DNA of 64,000 nt from Hordeum vulgare subsp. vulgare (Eukaryota > Streptophyta > Magnoliopsida > Poales > Poaceae). Each line of letters starts with the position of its first letter. Within the stretch, counting starts at the first letter, position 1. Location of the stretch: assembly GCF_904849725.1 (NCBI RefSeq), contig NC_058518.1:511425225-511489224 (forward strand). Direction: 5' to 3'. The notes under the pieces are model-generated. The model made no database searches. It was not told where the DNA came from and saw nothing but the letters and a program-made list of their open reading frames with translations. Made by a program: the position numbers and the translations under genes. This document shows, piece by piece, positions 34,036-45,179 of this stretch.

Positions 34036-34675
34036 TGTCGGGGATATGCCCCGCAGTGTAACCCGGCTGGGAGTATGACCCGCCAAAGGACTTGGCGATT
34101 CATCGGCGACTCAGCAGTGACCTGGCGGGCGACTCATACTTGTCCCCACAGGCGACTTAGATAAATGACAAAGGCCCAAGGCCCAGCGTGCACCCTGGCA
34201 TAAGGCGACTCATAGAGAGGCCAGGAGGGCCGACTCACAAGAGAAGGCCCAAGAAGAAAGACTCCCACAAGAAGGAAACAAGACCCGGATTAGGATTCAA
34301 GAGAGACTAGTCCTATTCCTACTCCTAGGAGGACTCTACATGTAAACCTACCCCTTCCACCTATATAAGGAGGGGTAAGGCGCCCCAAGAGGGACAAGAT
34401 TCACAACTTAGGTCTAGACAAGACAAATCATGAGATAAACAGATTAGACACCGACGAGATTAGAGGTGGCGAGTCTGCACCCTTGTAATCGAGATCATCA
34501 TCTTGATCAATGAAACACAAGCAGGACGTAGGCTTTTACCTCCATCGGAGGGGCCGAACCTGGGTAAACTCGCGTCTCTCGATTCCGACCAACCCCTTCA
34601 AGCCGCCACATGGTTGCGATGGCCTCACACCTAAAGTTCTCTCACGAGAACATCTGCCGTGACAAAAGCACGACA
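34036..34675 (+). repeat. 5' LTR of E (640 bp)
   Basis: TGTCGGGGATATGCCCC to CCGTGACAAAAGCACGACA. It has TATA at about 34361 (CTATATAAGG). The last ~230 bases (from CCCTTGTAATCGA through GCAGGACGTAGGC to the end) are homologous to the LTR of F. Confidence 0.92.
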
Positions 34676-34677
34676 GT

Positions 34678-34696
34678 TGGCGCCCACCGTGGGGCT
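34678..34696 (+). other. Primer binding site of E (tRNA-Lys-CUU type)
   Basis: TGGCGCCCACCGTGGGGCT is complementary over 19 nt to the 3' end of plant tRNA-Lys(CUU) (..AGCCCCACGGTGGGCGCCA). It begins two bases after the LTR. Confidence 0.85.
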
Positions 34697-36480
34697 AATC
34701 GCATGATAGTATTGTGTTCTTGGAGGGATATCTTCAGGGATCAAGATGCTCGCGATCTATGGGGTGAAGAAGAGCCGGCAAGGAACCGTTGCGTTGGATA
34801 ACCCGGCATTGCACAACTTTAGGGAAGAGCTGGCAAATTAATTGTTTCGCAATCCAAATTGTGATGATGAGTGAAGATTCAAGATCGAGAGATCAGGGTT
34901 CCAACGTGCGCGCTGCCACACACGTCTTGTTCTGTCAATCCGGAGATAGATGGATTTTTGCTGCAGACAAGACCGACGGGATTTCAATCTGCGGTGTCAT
35001 CGAGTAATCGGATCGACTGATTGGGTTTTTCTTTCTCTCGGAGACATCATCGGCCAAGCTATTGGGTCAATTCCACTCAAAAAACGTTTAAAGACCATGC
35101 TCGTATAATTTTCCATGGAGTTTTACTCGGCCTCCGTTCAAATCGGCGGGTGGATCAAGGGAAAAATCGATCGCCAGTACGTCACCACATGCAGGCTGCA
35201 AATCCCCAGAAGATTAGCTGCACTTGTTACGCCAGACTAGCGGACAAAAATCATGAAGGGACCAACATATCACAATCAGGCCAAAGCAATGACCTGGAAA
35301 CAGACATCGACACAAAGTGGAGCTGGAGCTGGAGCTGGGCACGGATTCGTCGTCAAGCCTGCGCCACCGTCGTCCGTCGCGCCATGGCTGCCTCCGTGCT
35401 TAGCCACCAAGGCCTCCACCGCGGCCCCGCCTCGGATTTGCCGTCAGCACCCACCGCGTCGGCTCGACCTCATCACGTCATGAGGCGCCACCGCGCCATG
35501 GCTGCCTGCGTGCTTCAACGCCATGGCTGACTGCGCACTTCGACGCCGCGGCCTCCTCCTCGGACTCGCCACCAGCACCCTGCCCTCCAGACCGTCTCCA
35601 CCTTGCAAGCGTCGTCGTTGCTCCGGCTATCACCTCGCTTGGGCCGCCCGCCACACCGCCGGGTCATCCCTCATCAAGTTGTGCCGCCGCGCACCTGCCG
35701 TGGCTCACCTCGCCTCGGCCGTGTCCGAGCCGCCGGGCTGTAGCTCTGCTTCGGCCGCTCACCACCGAGCCACTGTCCTGCAAGTTCGCCTCGGTCCGAG
35801 CCGCCAACACACTCAGCAAGCCCCACGCTCAAGTCGCGATCGAGTCATGGTTTCCTTTCCCATCAGCAGAGAAGAAAACAAGAAGAAGAGGGCACTACAT
35901 GCAGAAACTTAGAAGCTGTACATGACCTAGTTCTACAGTTCTACTCACGTATGAGGCGTACGGTCACCCCATGCATATGGACGCCGAGCTCTGAAAATAC
36001 TGCATGACACTCATCAGCTGTCAATTCCCAAGGCAATTACTGCTAGTTGGTACTGCAAGCGGTGACGTGAAAATCGACATTTGATGGATCACCCAGCCCA
36101 TCACCACGTGATGCAATGTCCAAGCAAAATAGTATCAAGGACTGATCATGTCATCAGGACATGTCTGGAAATTTGAAGCCAGAGGCAATACTTGCGTACG
36201 GAGGAAAAATCAACCTACCGCTACTTTAATGTGACGCTCGAGGCAGTCATCACTAACAAAAGATCAGGTTGATACAACTACTACAATTAGAAATACATTT
36301 TAGGCGGTCATTCCACTGTGTCCAGAATTATTCAACATCAGAGTCCGTGTTCAACCGATAAAATATCAGGTGATATTTATCCTATCTATTTTTCCATAAA
36401 TATTAATTTATTCAAGAAGAAATTACTTTGACCTGTAATATTTTACTACGCGGCACAATTACTCAATACAAGAGTGACGT
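34697..36480 (+). other. Unrecognised interior of E
   Basis: 1.8 kb with no recognisable gag or pol. 35330-35860 is strongly GC-rich with repeated CGCCATGGCTGCCT and GCCTCC words, and gives open frames of 76-169 codons rich in Ala, Arg and Pro. This could be captured host sequence or diverged leader. 35900-36480 is AT-richer with nothing identifiable. I assign no gene. Confidence 0.5.
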
Positions 36481-36539
36481 CATGTTGCGAGTATGAAGCT
36501 CATGTCACTCGACGCTATGGGCGACTCACTATTTGTATT

Positions 36540-36770
36540 GGCTTACAATGTCATGGACGGTTTCTTCGTCCACGTCGGTCTACAATGATGCAGGCGACTC
36601 GCAGTCGGCACCGGCTTACAATGACGCGGCAAACTGTCACGTTCGTGCGACCAAGATGGTTTACAATGAGGCAACCAACTCTTACATCCGCGCGACCAAG
36701 GCCACTTACAATATCGCGGCCAACTCTCACGTCCGCATGATCAAAGGCGGTTTACAATGTCGCGGCCGAT
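36540..36770 (+). repeat. 45-bp degenerate tandem repeat in E
   Basis: TACAATG recurs at 36544, 36581, 36617, 36662, 36707 and 36752, that is with spacings 37, 36, 45, 45, 45. Each is followed by a GCGGC..ACTC-like phrase. The last units are multiples of three, so a frame stays open through them. Confidence 0.6.
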
Positions 36771-36825
36771 TCTCGAGTCCATGCCAAAACGCCAGACAAC
36801 TCTCGCATTCAAGTCGTCGCCCTCA

Positions 36826-37110
36826 TGGTCCGGTTTATATCAACATGCCGGTGCAGTGCTCGCCAGTACGAGCCGCCCACTAGAAGGACGCAAGTCGCCG
36901 CCCTCACGGCCCGGATTATATCAACATGCCGGTGCAGTGCTCGCCTGTACGAGCCGCCCAACACAAGGACGCAAGTCGCCGCCCTCATGGCCCGGATTAC
37001 ATCAACCTGCCGATGCAGTGCTCGCCTGTACGAGCCGCCCAACAGAAGGACGCAAGTCGCCACCCTCACGGTCCGGACAACGTCAACTTCCCGGTGCAGT
37101 GGCTTTATAT
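36826..37110 (+). repeat. 81-bp tandem repeat in E (about 3.5 copies)
   Basis: The word CAACNTGCCGGTGCAGTG recurs at 36841, 36922, 37003 and 37084, exactly 81 bases apart. With 27 codons per unit, several frames on both strands remain open, giving 27-residue periodic peptides (such as TCRCSARLYEPPN). I consider these a consequence of the repeat. Confidence 0.75.
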
Positions 37111-37319
37111 CTCGGAGATGGAGAGAGTACCAGTATCTTTTCTCTGCCGGTTTATGCCACAATCAAGTATGGAGACTCTCAAGCCGCCTCCTTGAGCCAA
37201 CTTAAGACTCGGAGGCTACATGGACATGGCTCGGCAGGCTCAACTGGGACGAATATTTCAAGAACCCCGGGTCATTACAGAAAAATTAAGCCGGTGTAAA
37301 TACTTGAGCTTTTGATACA

Positions 37320-37950
37320 AAAGTCTATCTTGGGTGGCGCTTGAGCTTTCTCACTCGCCCATCCTGTCGCGACCTTATGAGCCGACGAAACCATCATTTA
37401 GGGTGCGCGCTTGAGCTTTCTGACTCGCCCCATCCTGTCGCGACCTTATGAGCAGACGAAACCATCATTTAGGGTGCGCGCTTGAGATTTCTGACTCGCC
37501 CCATCCTGTCGCGACCTTATGAGCCGACGAAACCATCATCTAGGGTGGCGCTTGAGCTTTCTGACTCGCCCCATCCTGTCGCGACCTTATGAGCCGACGA
37601 AACCATCATCTAGGGTGCGCGCTTGAGCTTTCTGACTCGCCCCATCCTGTCGTGACCTTATGAGCCGACGAAACCATCATTTAGGGTGCGCGCTTGAGCT
37701 TTCTGACTCGCCCCATCCTGTCGTGACCTTATGAGCCGACGAAATCATCTAGGGTGCACGCTTGAGCTTTCTGACTCGCCCCATCCTGTCGCGACCTTAT
37801 GAGCCAACGAAACCATCATCTAGGGTGCGCGCTTGAGCTATTCTGACTTGCCCCATCCTGTCGCAAGCTTATGAGCCGACGAAATAATTCTTGGGTGGCG
37901 TTTGAGTTTTTTGACTCGCTCTATCCTGTCGCGACCTTATGAGCCGACGA
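37320..37950 (+). repeat. 71-bp tandem array in E (about 9 copies)
   Basis: The core CCTGTCGCGACCTTATGAGC recurs at 37369, 37440, 37511, 37581, 37652, 37723, 37791, 37863 and 37931 (spacing 68-72, mode 71). The monomer is homologous to the 71-bp monomer of F (45180-46267), differing mainly in the GTGCGCGCTTGAG/GTGGGTGCACGAG part. Confidence 0.9.
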
Positions 37951-38120
37951 AATTGCTATTTTTTACCTTCGTGGCACTGTCATAAGGTTTTTCAGGCTTT
38001 TTGCTGACTCGCCTCAAAATATCTTGGGCCGATTGCTATTTATTATCACCCATTACTCACTGAGGTACTAGCCACCGTGACGCACTGAACCGGCTTATTT
38101 AAAATAGCTTGATGCCATAC

Positions 38121-38125
38121 TTATC
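38121..38125. repeat. Target site duplication of F (left), TTATC
   Basis: TTATC before 38126 matches 51644-51648. Confidence 0.95.
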
Positions 38126-38609
38126 TGTTGGCGATATTACTTATTAAGTGACCCGCCCAAGATGGGCCGGGTTACTAATAAGGCGATTCATCCTTTAGGT
38201 TACTTGGGCTTCAGCCTGGGCGGTTCAAGGCCGCGAGACGGTTATGATTTCTGGAAGGTTTCCGGGTTTTGAAGGACGGCGACTTAGAGACTACAATGGT
38301 CACGATTTGTAAGGAGGAAGGGACTCTTGTAAACCCTAAGGCCTCGACCTATATATGAAGGCGAGTCTTAAGGAGGAGAGAGGTTAGAAAATCATCGAGT
38401 GCTAGGTTAGGCGAGTTACGCCTCCCTTGTAATCGAATCCACATCAATACACACAAAGCAGGACGTAGGCTATTACCTCCTCTCGAGGGGCCGAACCTGG
38501 GTAAATCGCCGTGTTCCTCCCGTTTAACCCCTTTGAGTCGCCACCAAGGTGCGATGGCTCCAGTACTAAGTCCTTTCACGAGGACATCTGCCGTGACAAA
38601 ACCACGACA
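38126..38609 (+). repeat. 5' LTR of F (484 bp)
   Basis: TGTTGGCGATATTAC to CCGTGACAAAACCACGACA. TATA-like CTATATATGAAG at about 38348, followed by the transcribed half shared with E. Confidence 0.95.
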
Positions 38610-38611
38610 GT

Positions 38612-38626
38612 TGGCGCCCACCGTGG
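38612..38626 (+). other. Primer binding site of F (tRNA-Lys type)
   Basis: TGGCGCCCACCGTGG, 15 nt complementary to tRNA-Lys(CUU), two bases after the LTR. It has the same sequence and spacing as in E. Confidence 0.85.
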
Positions 38627-38697
38627 CGCCTACGCATGGTGGAGTTGAGTTCTCAAAGGGAGCCCTACCAGGGTTTGGGAGTTATGCAACGGCGCTC

Positions 38698-40989
38698 ATG
38701 ACTCGGAGCCGCCGCGGGATAACCTACATCGACAACCAACGATGGGGACCTGAAGCGAATTCTCTCGAATCGGGCTACAGGGTCCCCTTCGGCAAGATCA
38801 ACATCTTCATCGGCATGATCGGATCATCCGTTCTTGAGCCGGACATCTCCACCGACATCGTCGAGCCGGCCAGGTACGTCCGCCCAGTCATAACACAGAA
38901 TCTAACTCGCCCGGTCTTTGTGGGGTTCACGCAGGAATCGGAGGAGCCAGAACACGTGGCGACTCAGGAGGTTACCCCGGTCAACTCTGACGATGAGTCA
39001 TCCATGGGAGATTCAGATTCCATCCGGTCTCTCCATGGAGACGGTCTCGGAGGCTTGTCACTGGCCATGGATCCGGAAATCCTTGATCGAACCCGCCGCC
39101 AGATCGCCATCTACATGGCTGGGGCAACTCAACCCGCACAAAACCCCACCGGAGGCGATGGGACCGGCGGGACATCCAGAAGTGCGTCCGCAGTCCTGGT
39201 GGATTTAGCGGCGGAAATCACGAGACTAATGTCAACTCCCCTCAAGCCAGAGAACCAAGAGGAGATTAATGTAGAACTAGCAAAGCTGAGAGAGGCGGTG
39301 GCAAAGGCCCATCAGGATGCTGAGATGGAGTCCGCCAGGATCGAGACTCGACAAGCCCAAATCACTGCCGAAAGGATGCGATTGAACACTGACAACTGGC
39401 GGCTCGAAAGACAGCAACGCGCGTCAAACGCCGTCCATCAGCGGAGACACCAGGGTCGCCTACCCCATGACCTCAACCCGACCCGCCTGTTCGACACTCC
39501 TCGAACCCCCGGGATGGGAGCCGCCCCAGCAGGAGGGCCGGGCCGCCCACCTAACCCGCCGGTTCAGCCGACTGAGGGTCAAATTCCTCGTTTCCGGACC
39601 CCTCAAGGCCACTTCTCCAACCCGGTGGATAACGTGCTTGCTGCAACTCGCCATTTGGAGTCTCTTCCGATTCACGGCAACACCCTAGCTGAGATTGAAG
39701 CAAGGAACGCCATCGAGATGTTGAAAACAGCGGTGGTTCAAATCGCACAGTTCTCTCACAGCCTCGAGAGATTGCACTCCACCCCTCAGGCGAGCTATAC
39801 CAGGAGTAGGCCGGAGGATCAGCCAGCCGTAAACAGTGGCCCGCGACACTTTCCGCAGGACAACCCGCCCGAGCGGAACCCGCCGGGCAAAGATCTCCCC
39901 AACATTCAAGACGCCCAGGCCCCCCTCGCAGGGACCGGAGGGCGAGTTGGGGTACCGTGCTTGTCCCTAGCCCTTCGGAACGAAAGAATGCCCAAGGATT
40001 TCAAAGGACCAAGAAAGGTGCCTAATTACACACCAGATCTTGAACCAACATCATGGATCGAGGGCTATGAGATTGCCATGGACATGCTCGACGTAAATGA
40101 GGCGGTTTGCGCGAGATATTTCACCATGATGCTCGAGGGATCGGCGCGCACTTGGCTGAAAAACTTACCTCCCAATTCTATCCAGTCCTGGGCCGAGCTG
40201 AAAGAGCGTTTCATCAAGAACTTCCGAGGAACCTGTAAACGACCGATGACAATCGTCGACTTACAACACTGCGTACAACGCCCGGATGAGTCGGCACACC
40301 ATTGGTCACGGCGGGTCGCAGAAATTATTCATTCATCAGATGGTATCACGGCAGCACAAGCCGTGCTTATCCTCGAGCACAACTGCCACTATGAACCGTT
40401 GGTCCAGAAATTGGGGCGACTCAAACGGAAAGTTCAGGACATGGGCGAACTGATGGACACCCTCACTAGGTATGCCGAGGCCGATGATACCAAGGATCCC
40501 GGCGAGGATGGTAAGGGTAACTCGCCCAAAAAGGGCGATTCGACAAAAAATCACACCCGTTTCCATGGCCGCAACCGTCACAATCAGGGGACCAACGGCA
40601 AGCGTAGGCCATAGGAGGAGCCCTCGGATTTGGTTGCCAACACCAATGCCAATGACGGCAAAAAGAAGAATCGGGGTTTCAGTCGGAAAAGGCCGCGTAA
40701 TTATGAAGAGCTACTCAAAGGCCCTTGCCCGCACCACACGACGGCCGACGGCCCGGCGGGCCACTCTTGGGAGAACTGTTTCGTGATGCGAGAATTTCGG
40801 GCGGAGGCAATCAAGAAGAGCCAAAACGAAGATCCAAACCGGCGCCGGGACCAACTCGCCGCGCCCAACCAAAGGCAGAACCCCTTCGGCGGCTTTCCCG
40901 AACAGGGGGCTCAGGGAGGCCCACAACCAGGCGGCGGCCAGTACCCGGTGCACCACCAACGGCGGTACAACCCGCCGGGAGTTTTCTAG
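38698..40989 (+). pseudogene. Gag of element F
   Basis: The frame is open from inside the LTR. The first Met after the primer site is 38698 (MTRSRRGITYIDNQRWG), my preferred start. The N-terminal third is acidic. A helical Glu/Ala-rich segment (EEINVELAKLREAVAKAHQD) and a Pro-rich linker follow. Then comes the Retrotrans_gag domain (MPKDFKGPRKVPNYTPD, SWIEGYEIAMDMLDV, GSARTWLKNLPPNSIQSWAE, FIKNFRGTCKRP, LILEHNCHYEPLV). After a TAG at 40612-40614 the same frame continues through a basic region and a zinc-knuckle-like CPHH..GHSWENC (about 40730-40780) to a TAG at 40987-40989. The second TAG probably replaced CAG. It builds the particle. Confidence 0.9.
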
Positions 40990-41871
40990 CAGCCGCCCCC
41001 ACAGGGGGCTCCACAGGACCAGGATGACAACGGGGGCTTCCGCAACAATCCCAAACAGCTAAGTAATGGGCAGTACCACGTTTTCACCACTAATGCTTGC
41101 AGGCGTGATAAAAAGGTAAATCACCGGGCGTACAGCGTAACTGAGCCAGCGATTCCCAGATATCTCCACTGGTCCGAGCAGACCATAACATGGAGTAGAG
41201 AGGATCACCCGCCAAGACTAGATAACCCGGGCGACCTGGCATTAGTCGTGGCTCCCCAAGTGGGGGGTTACACCCTGTCAAAGGTATTAATGGATGGTGG
41301 CAGCAGCATTAATATCCTATACTTTGACACCTTCCGGAGGATGAATCTATTGGAGGAAGACTTGATGCCTTCAACCACGGTTTTCCACGGCATTGTCCCG
41401 GGCAAGTCGGATTATCCCATAGGCCGGGTCAGGCTCTCAGTAGCATTTGGAACTGCACCGAATTACAGGTCGGAGTCTCTAATCTTCGAGGTGGTCAAGC
41501 TGAAAAGCCCGTACCATGCGATGTTCGGCCGACCGGCTTACGCCCGCTTCATGGCCCGCCCGTGCTACGTCTACCTCAAGCTCAAAATGCCTGGTCCTAA
41601 AGGACCCATCACGATTGATGGAGATAGAAGAATCGCCAAGGAGTGTGAGGAAGGGGACGCGGCTTATGCGGAAGTCGCCTGTGCGGCGGAAGAGCTCAAA
41701 CATCAGCGGGCCAATGTTGACCCGGCAGACATGTCACCACTCAAAAAGCCGACTACAGATTCTGAGTCGCCCCTCAAGTTCAAACCGACGGATGATACTA
41801 AGACAATCGATTTCGTTCCTGGCGATTCATCCAAGCAGTTCACCATTGGGACGGGTGTGGACCCGAAATAG
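40990..41871 (+). pseudogene. Aspartic protease region of element F
   Basis: Same frame as gag. It contains YHVFTTNACRRDKKVNHRAY and then the Tat-type protease with LMDGGSSINILYFDTF (Asp-Gly-Gly instead of Asp-Ser/Thr-Gly) at about 41290 and the flap-like segment to MFGRPAYARFMA. An acidic linker follows up to a TAG at 41869-41871 which, like that at 40987, fits a CAG-to-TAG change. It processes the polyprotein. Confidence 0.87.
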
Positions 41872-43162
41872 GAAAGCGCGCTCATCGAATTCATCCGTGA
41901 GAATCGGGACATCTTCGCATGGAAGCCCTCTGACATGCCGGGTGTACCGAGAGAATTCGCTGAGCACCATCTTAATATTGACCCAAAATGCAAACCTTTC
42001 CAACAGTACCTTCGCAGATTTAACGAGGAGCGGCGCAAGGCGATTGGAGAGGAAGTCGCCCGTCTTTTAGCCGCCGGGTTCATCGTGGAAGTTTTTCACC
42101 CCAAATGGCTGGCTAACCCGGTGTTAGTACTCAAGAAGAATGGCACTTTCCGTATGTGTATTGACTATACGGATCTCAACAGAGCTTGTCCCAAAGATCC
42201 TTTCACTCTTCCCCGCATCGACCAAATCATTGACTCGGTGGCGGGATGCGAACGATTGTGCTTTTTGGACGCCTATTCAGGTTATCACCAGATCAAGATG
42301 GTCGTGGAAGATCAAGAGAAGACGGCCTTCATAACCCCCTTCGAGGCCTTTTGCTATGTGTCCATGCCGTTCGGACTCAAGAGCGCAGGGGCGACTTATC
42401 AACGCTGCATCCAGAATTGTCTTCATAACCAAATCTGCCGCAACGTCCATGCTTACGTTGACGACATTGTCATCAAGACCCGCCGGGGGGAGACACTTTT
42501 GGAAGACCTTAAGGAAACCTTTGATAATTTACGAGTATATCAGATGAAGCTAAATCCTACCAAGTGCGTTTTTGGTGTACCTGCAGGAAAATTACTGGGT
42601 TTCTTGGTATCGGATCGTGGCATCGAGGCTAACCCGGACAAAATTGAAGCGGTTACCTCTCTCGGGAAGCCGACGAATGTTAATCAAGTTCAGCGACTGG
42701 CGGGCTGCATTGCGGCTCTAAGTCGTTTCGTGAGCCGCCTTGGGGAAAAGGCGATTCCTCTTTACCAATTGTTGAGGAAATCCGACCGATTCGTATGGAC
42801 AGATGAGGCAGACGAGGCGCTTCAGGCCTTGAAACATCAATTGGTTAACCCGCCGGTCCTGGCAGCCCCAACTGAAAAGGAACCTATGCTCCTGTATATC
42901 GCGGCAAATTCCAAAGCGGTCAGCGTGGCTGTGGTCGTCGAAAGAAAGGAGGAAGGAAAGGAATACCCGGTGCAACGTCCGGTATACTTTATCAGTGAGG
43001 TGTTAACTCTTTCCAAACAGCGATACCCGCATTGGCAAAAACTGGTCTATGGGGTGTTCATGGCGAGTCGAAAGCTTAAACATTATTTCCAGGAGCACCC
43101 GATCACTGTGGTCAGTTCCGCCCCCCTCGGTGATGTCATCCAAAATCGGGAGGCAACAGCCG
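41872..43162 (+). pseudogene. Reverse transcriptase and RNase H (first) of element F
   Basis: RT begins with ESALIEFIRENRDIFAWKPS, the frame resuming after the 41869 TAG. It contains FNEERRKAIGEEVARLLAAG, WLANPVLVLKKNGTFRMCID, DLNRACPKDPFTLPRID, FLDAYSGYHQI, MPFGLKSAGATYQ and the active-site YVDD (HAYVDDIVIK at about 42455). The RNase H fold follows (LLYIAANSKAVSVAVVVER, VYFISEVLTLSKQRYPHWQK). One base is missing near 43158, shifting the frame just after LGDVIQNREAT. RT copies the genomic RNA from the tRNA-Lys primer. Confidence 0.93.
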
Positions 43163-43670
43163 AATCGCCAAATGGGCAATAGAGCTTGGGTCTCATCACA
43201 TACAATATACCCCCCGCACAGCCATCAAATCCCAGGCACTAGTTGATTTCGTTAACGATTGGACGGAACTTGAGGCTCCGGAAGATCGGCCTGACCTTAC
43301 CTATTGGACTATTTACTTTGATGGATCCAGGCAGTTGGAGGGCTCGGGGGCTGGTGTGGTGCTGATATCCCCTCAAGGAGATAAGTTCTGCTATGTTCTC
43401 CGACTCATGTTTCCCTGCACGAATAATGCGGCGGAATATGAAGCTCTGCTTCACGGTTTGCGACTGGCAAAAGAGATGAACCTAACCCGAGTCAGATGTT
43501 TTGGGGATTCAGATTTGGTGGCGCAACACGTTTCGGGTACCTGGGACTCTCGGGATCCTATGATGGCGGCTTACAGGCGAGCTGTATCTGATGTGGCGGG
43601 CTATTTTCATGGATATCAGGTGGATCATGTTAATCGGCGACTCAACGAAGCAGCTGATGCCCTCTCGTGA
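43163..43670 (+). pseudogene. Second (archaeal-type) RNase H of element F
   Basis: After the one-base shift the frame gives a complete second RNase H: YFDGSRQLEGSGAGVVLISP (first Asp), NNAAEYEALLHGL (Glu), CFGDSDLVAQHVSG (Asp) and RRLNEAADALS (final Asp). Possession of this extra domain beside the ordinary RNase H is diagnostic of Tat-lineage elements. A TGA at 43668-43670 (probably from CGA) and a missing T in the run at 43701-43708 separate it from integrase. Confidence 0.9.
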
Positions 43671-43708
43671 CTCGGCTCACAGAGAAAACCGGTCCCCCCT
43701 AATTTTTT

Positions 43709-45067
43709 TTGGATATCTTGCATGAACCGTCTGTGACTGTACCCACGGAGGAGGAGTTGGCGATACCAGATCCCGAGTCTCAGCTTGTGGCGGCTCTCCA
43801 TGTCACTCCGGACTGGGCTCTTCCTTATCTGGCTTATCTCACTCGCGGTGAGTTACCCACCGACGAAGTTTTGGCTCGCCAGATCGTTCGACGTAGCAAA
43901 TCCATGGTCATAATTAATGGCGAGTTATATAAACGGAGTGCTTCTGGGGTCTTTCAGCGGTGTGTTTCCTCCAAGGAAGGATGCGTAATCCTAAATGACA
44001 TTCATTCTGGAGACTGCGGGCATCACGCCGGGTCACGTTCTTAGGTATCAAAGGCTTTTCGACATGGTTTCTTTTGGCTGACGGCTCATGCAGATGCAGA
44101 AGACATAGTACGGCAGTGCGAGGGGTGCCAACGATACGGGAGACAGGCTCATGTGCCGGCTCAAGAATTGAGGATGATTCCCATTACTTGGCCCTTCGCG
44201 GTCTGGGGGCTGGACATGGTCGGTCCCTTTAAAATGTCCTCTAACAAGAAAACTCACTTATTGGTGGCAGTTGGTAAGTTCACTAAATGGGTTGAGGCGG
44301 AACCTATTGGAGCTTGCGATGCAGAGACAGCTGTCAAATTTATGAAAAAGCTGATTTTCCGTTTTGGATATCCGCACAGTATTATCACGGACAATGGTAC
44401 TAACTTGTCCCAAGGAGCGATGCTGGATTTTTGTCGTCGAGAACATATCCGGCTTGATGTTTCTGCAGTTGCTCACCCGCAGTCCAACGGGCAAGCAGAG
44501 CGGGCGAATCAAGAAGTCTTGCGAGGGATTAAACCTCGGCTCATGGTTCCCCTGGAAAGGACTCCAGTGTGTTGGGTTGAAGAATTACCTTCGGTATTGT
44601 GGAGCATTCGGACCACCCCGAATCGATCCACGGGGTTCACTCCTTTCTTTTTGGTCTATGGAGCAGAAGTTGTCCTCCCTACTGACATAAGACATGATTC
44701 TCTTAGAGTCTCCGCATATGTGGAGCAAGATAATGAGCTGGCGCGTCAGGATTCCTTGGATGCCTTGGAAGAGGCGCGTGACCTGGCTGCGGCTCGTTCG
44801 GCTATCTACCAGCAAGATCTGCGGCGCTATCATAGTCGCCAGGTTAAGAGTCGGACTTTTCAGGAGGGCGACTTGGTACTTCGTCTGATACAAGATCGGG
44901 CAGGCATGCACAAGCTATCACCCCCTTGGGAAGGGCCGTTCGTCATCAGCAAGAACCTCCGCAATGGCTCTTACTATTTGATGGATCTTCGGCCTAATCG
45001 ACCGACTACAGAGGCTGAGTCAACTCGCCCCTGGAATATTGCTCATTTGCGGCCTTACTACACTTGA
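43709..45067 (+). pseudogene. Integrase of element F
   Basis: A frame from about 43709 gives the tether, then the zinc-binding region (DIHSGDCGHHAG, then a TAG at 44042-44044, then CEGCQRYGRQAH), the core with GLDMVGPF, IITDNGTN and HPQSNGQAERANQEV (DDE triad), and the C-terminal segment LSPPWEGPFVISKNLRNGSY, ending at the stop 45065-45067. There is no chromodomain, as expected for Tat. It inserts cDNA into the genome. Confidence 0.92.
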
Positions 45068-45179
45068 GCTCTTAAAAGCTCCACGTTTTGTAAGTTTTTC
45101 AGTTTCATGATGAAGTAATAAAACACTCCCCGACTTGGGGCCTTCTTCGCTAAAAGAGTGCAAATTGTGTCATCCTGTT

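Noticed and set aside
35021..35912. Possible host gene fragment in E
   Set aside because: No recognisable domain or splice structure; kept only as an open question in the findings.
36474..37299. Overlapping frames of 76-180 codons with 27-residue periodicity
   Set aside because: Explained by the 45-bp and 81-bp repeats being multiples of three; open in several phases and on both strands.
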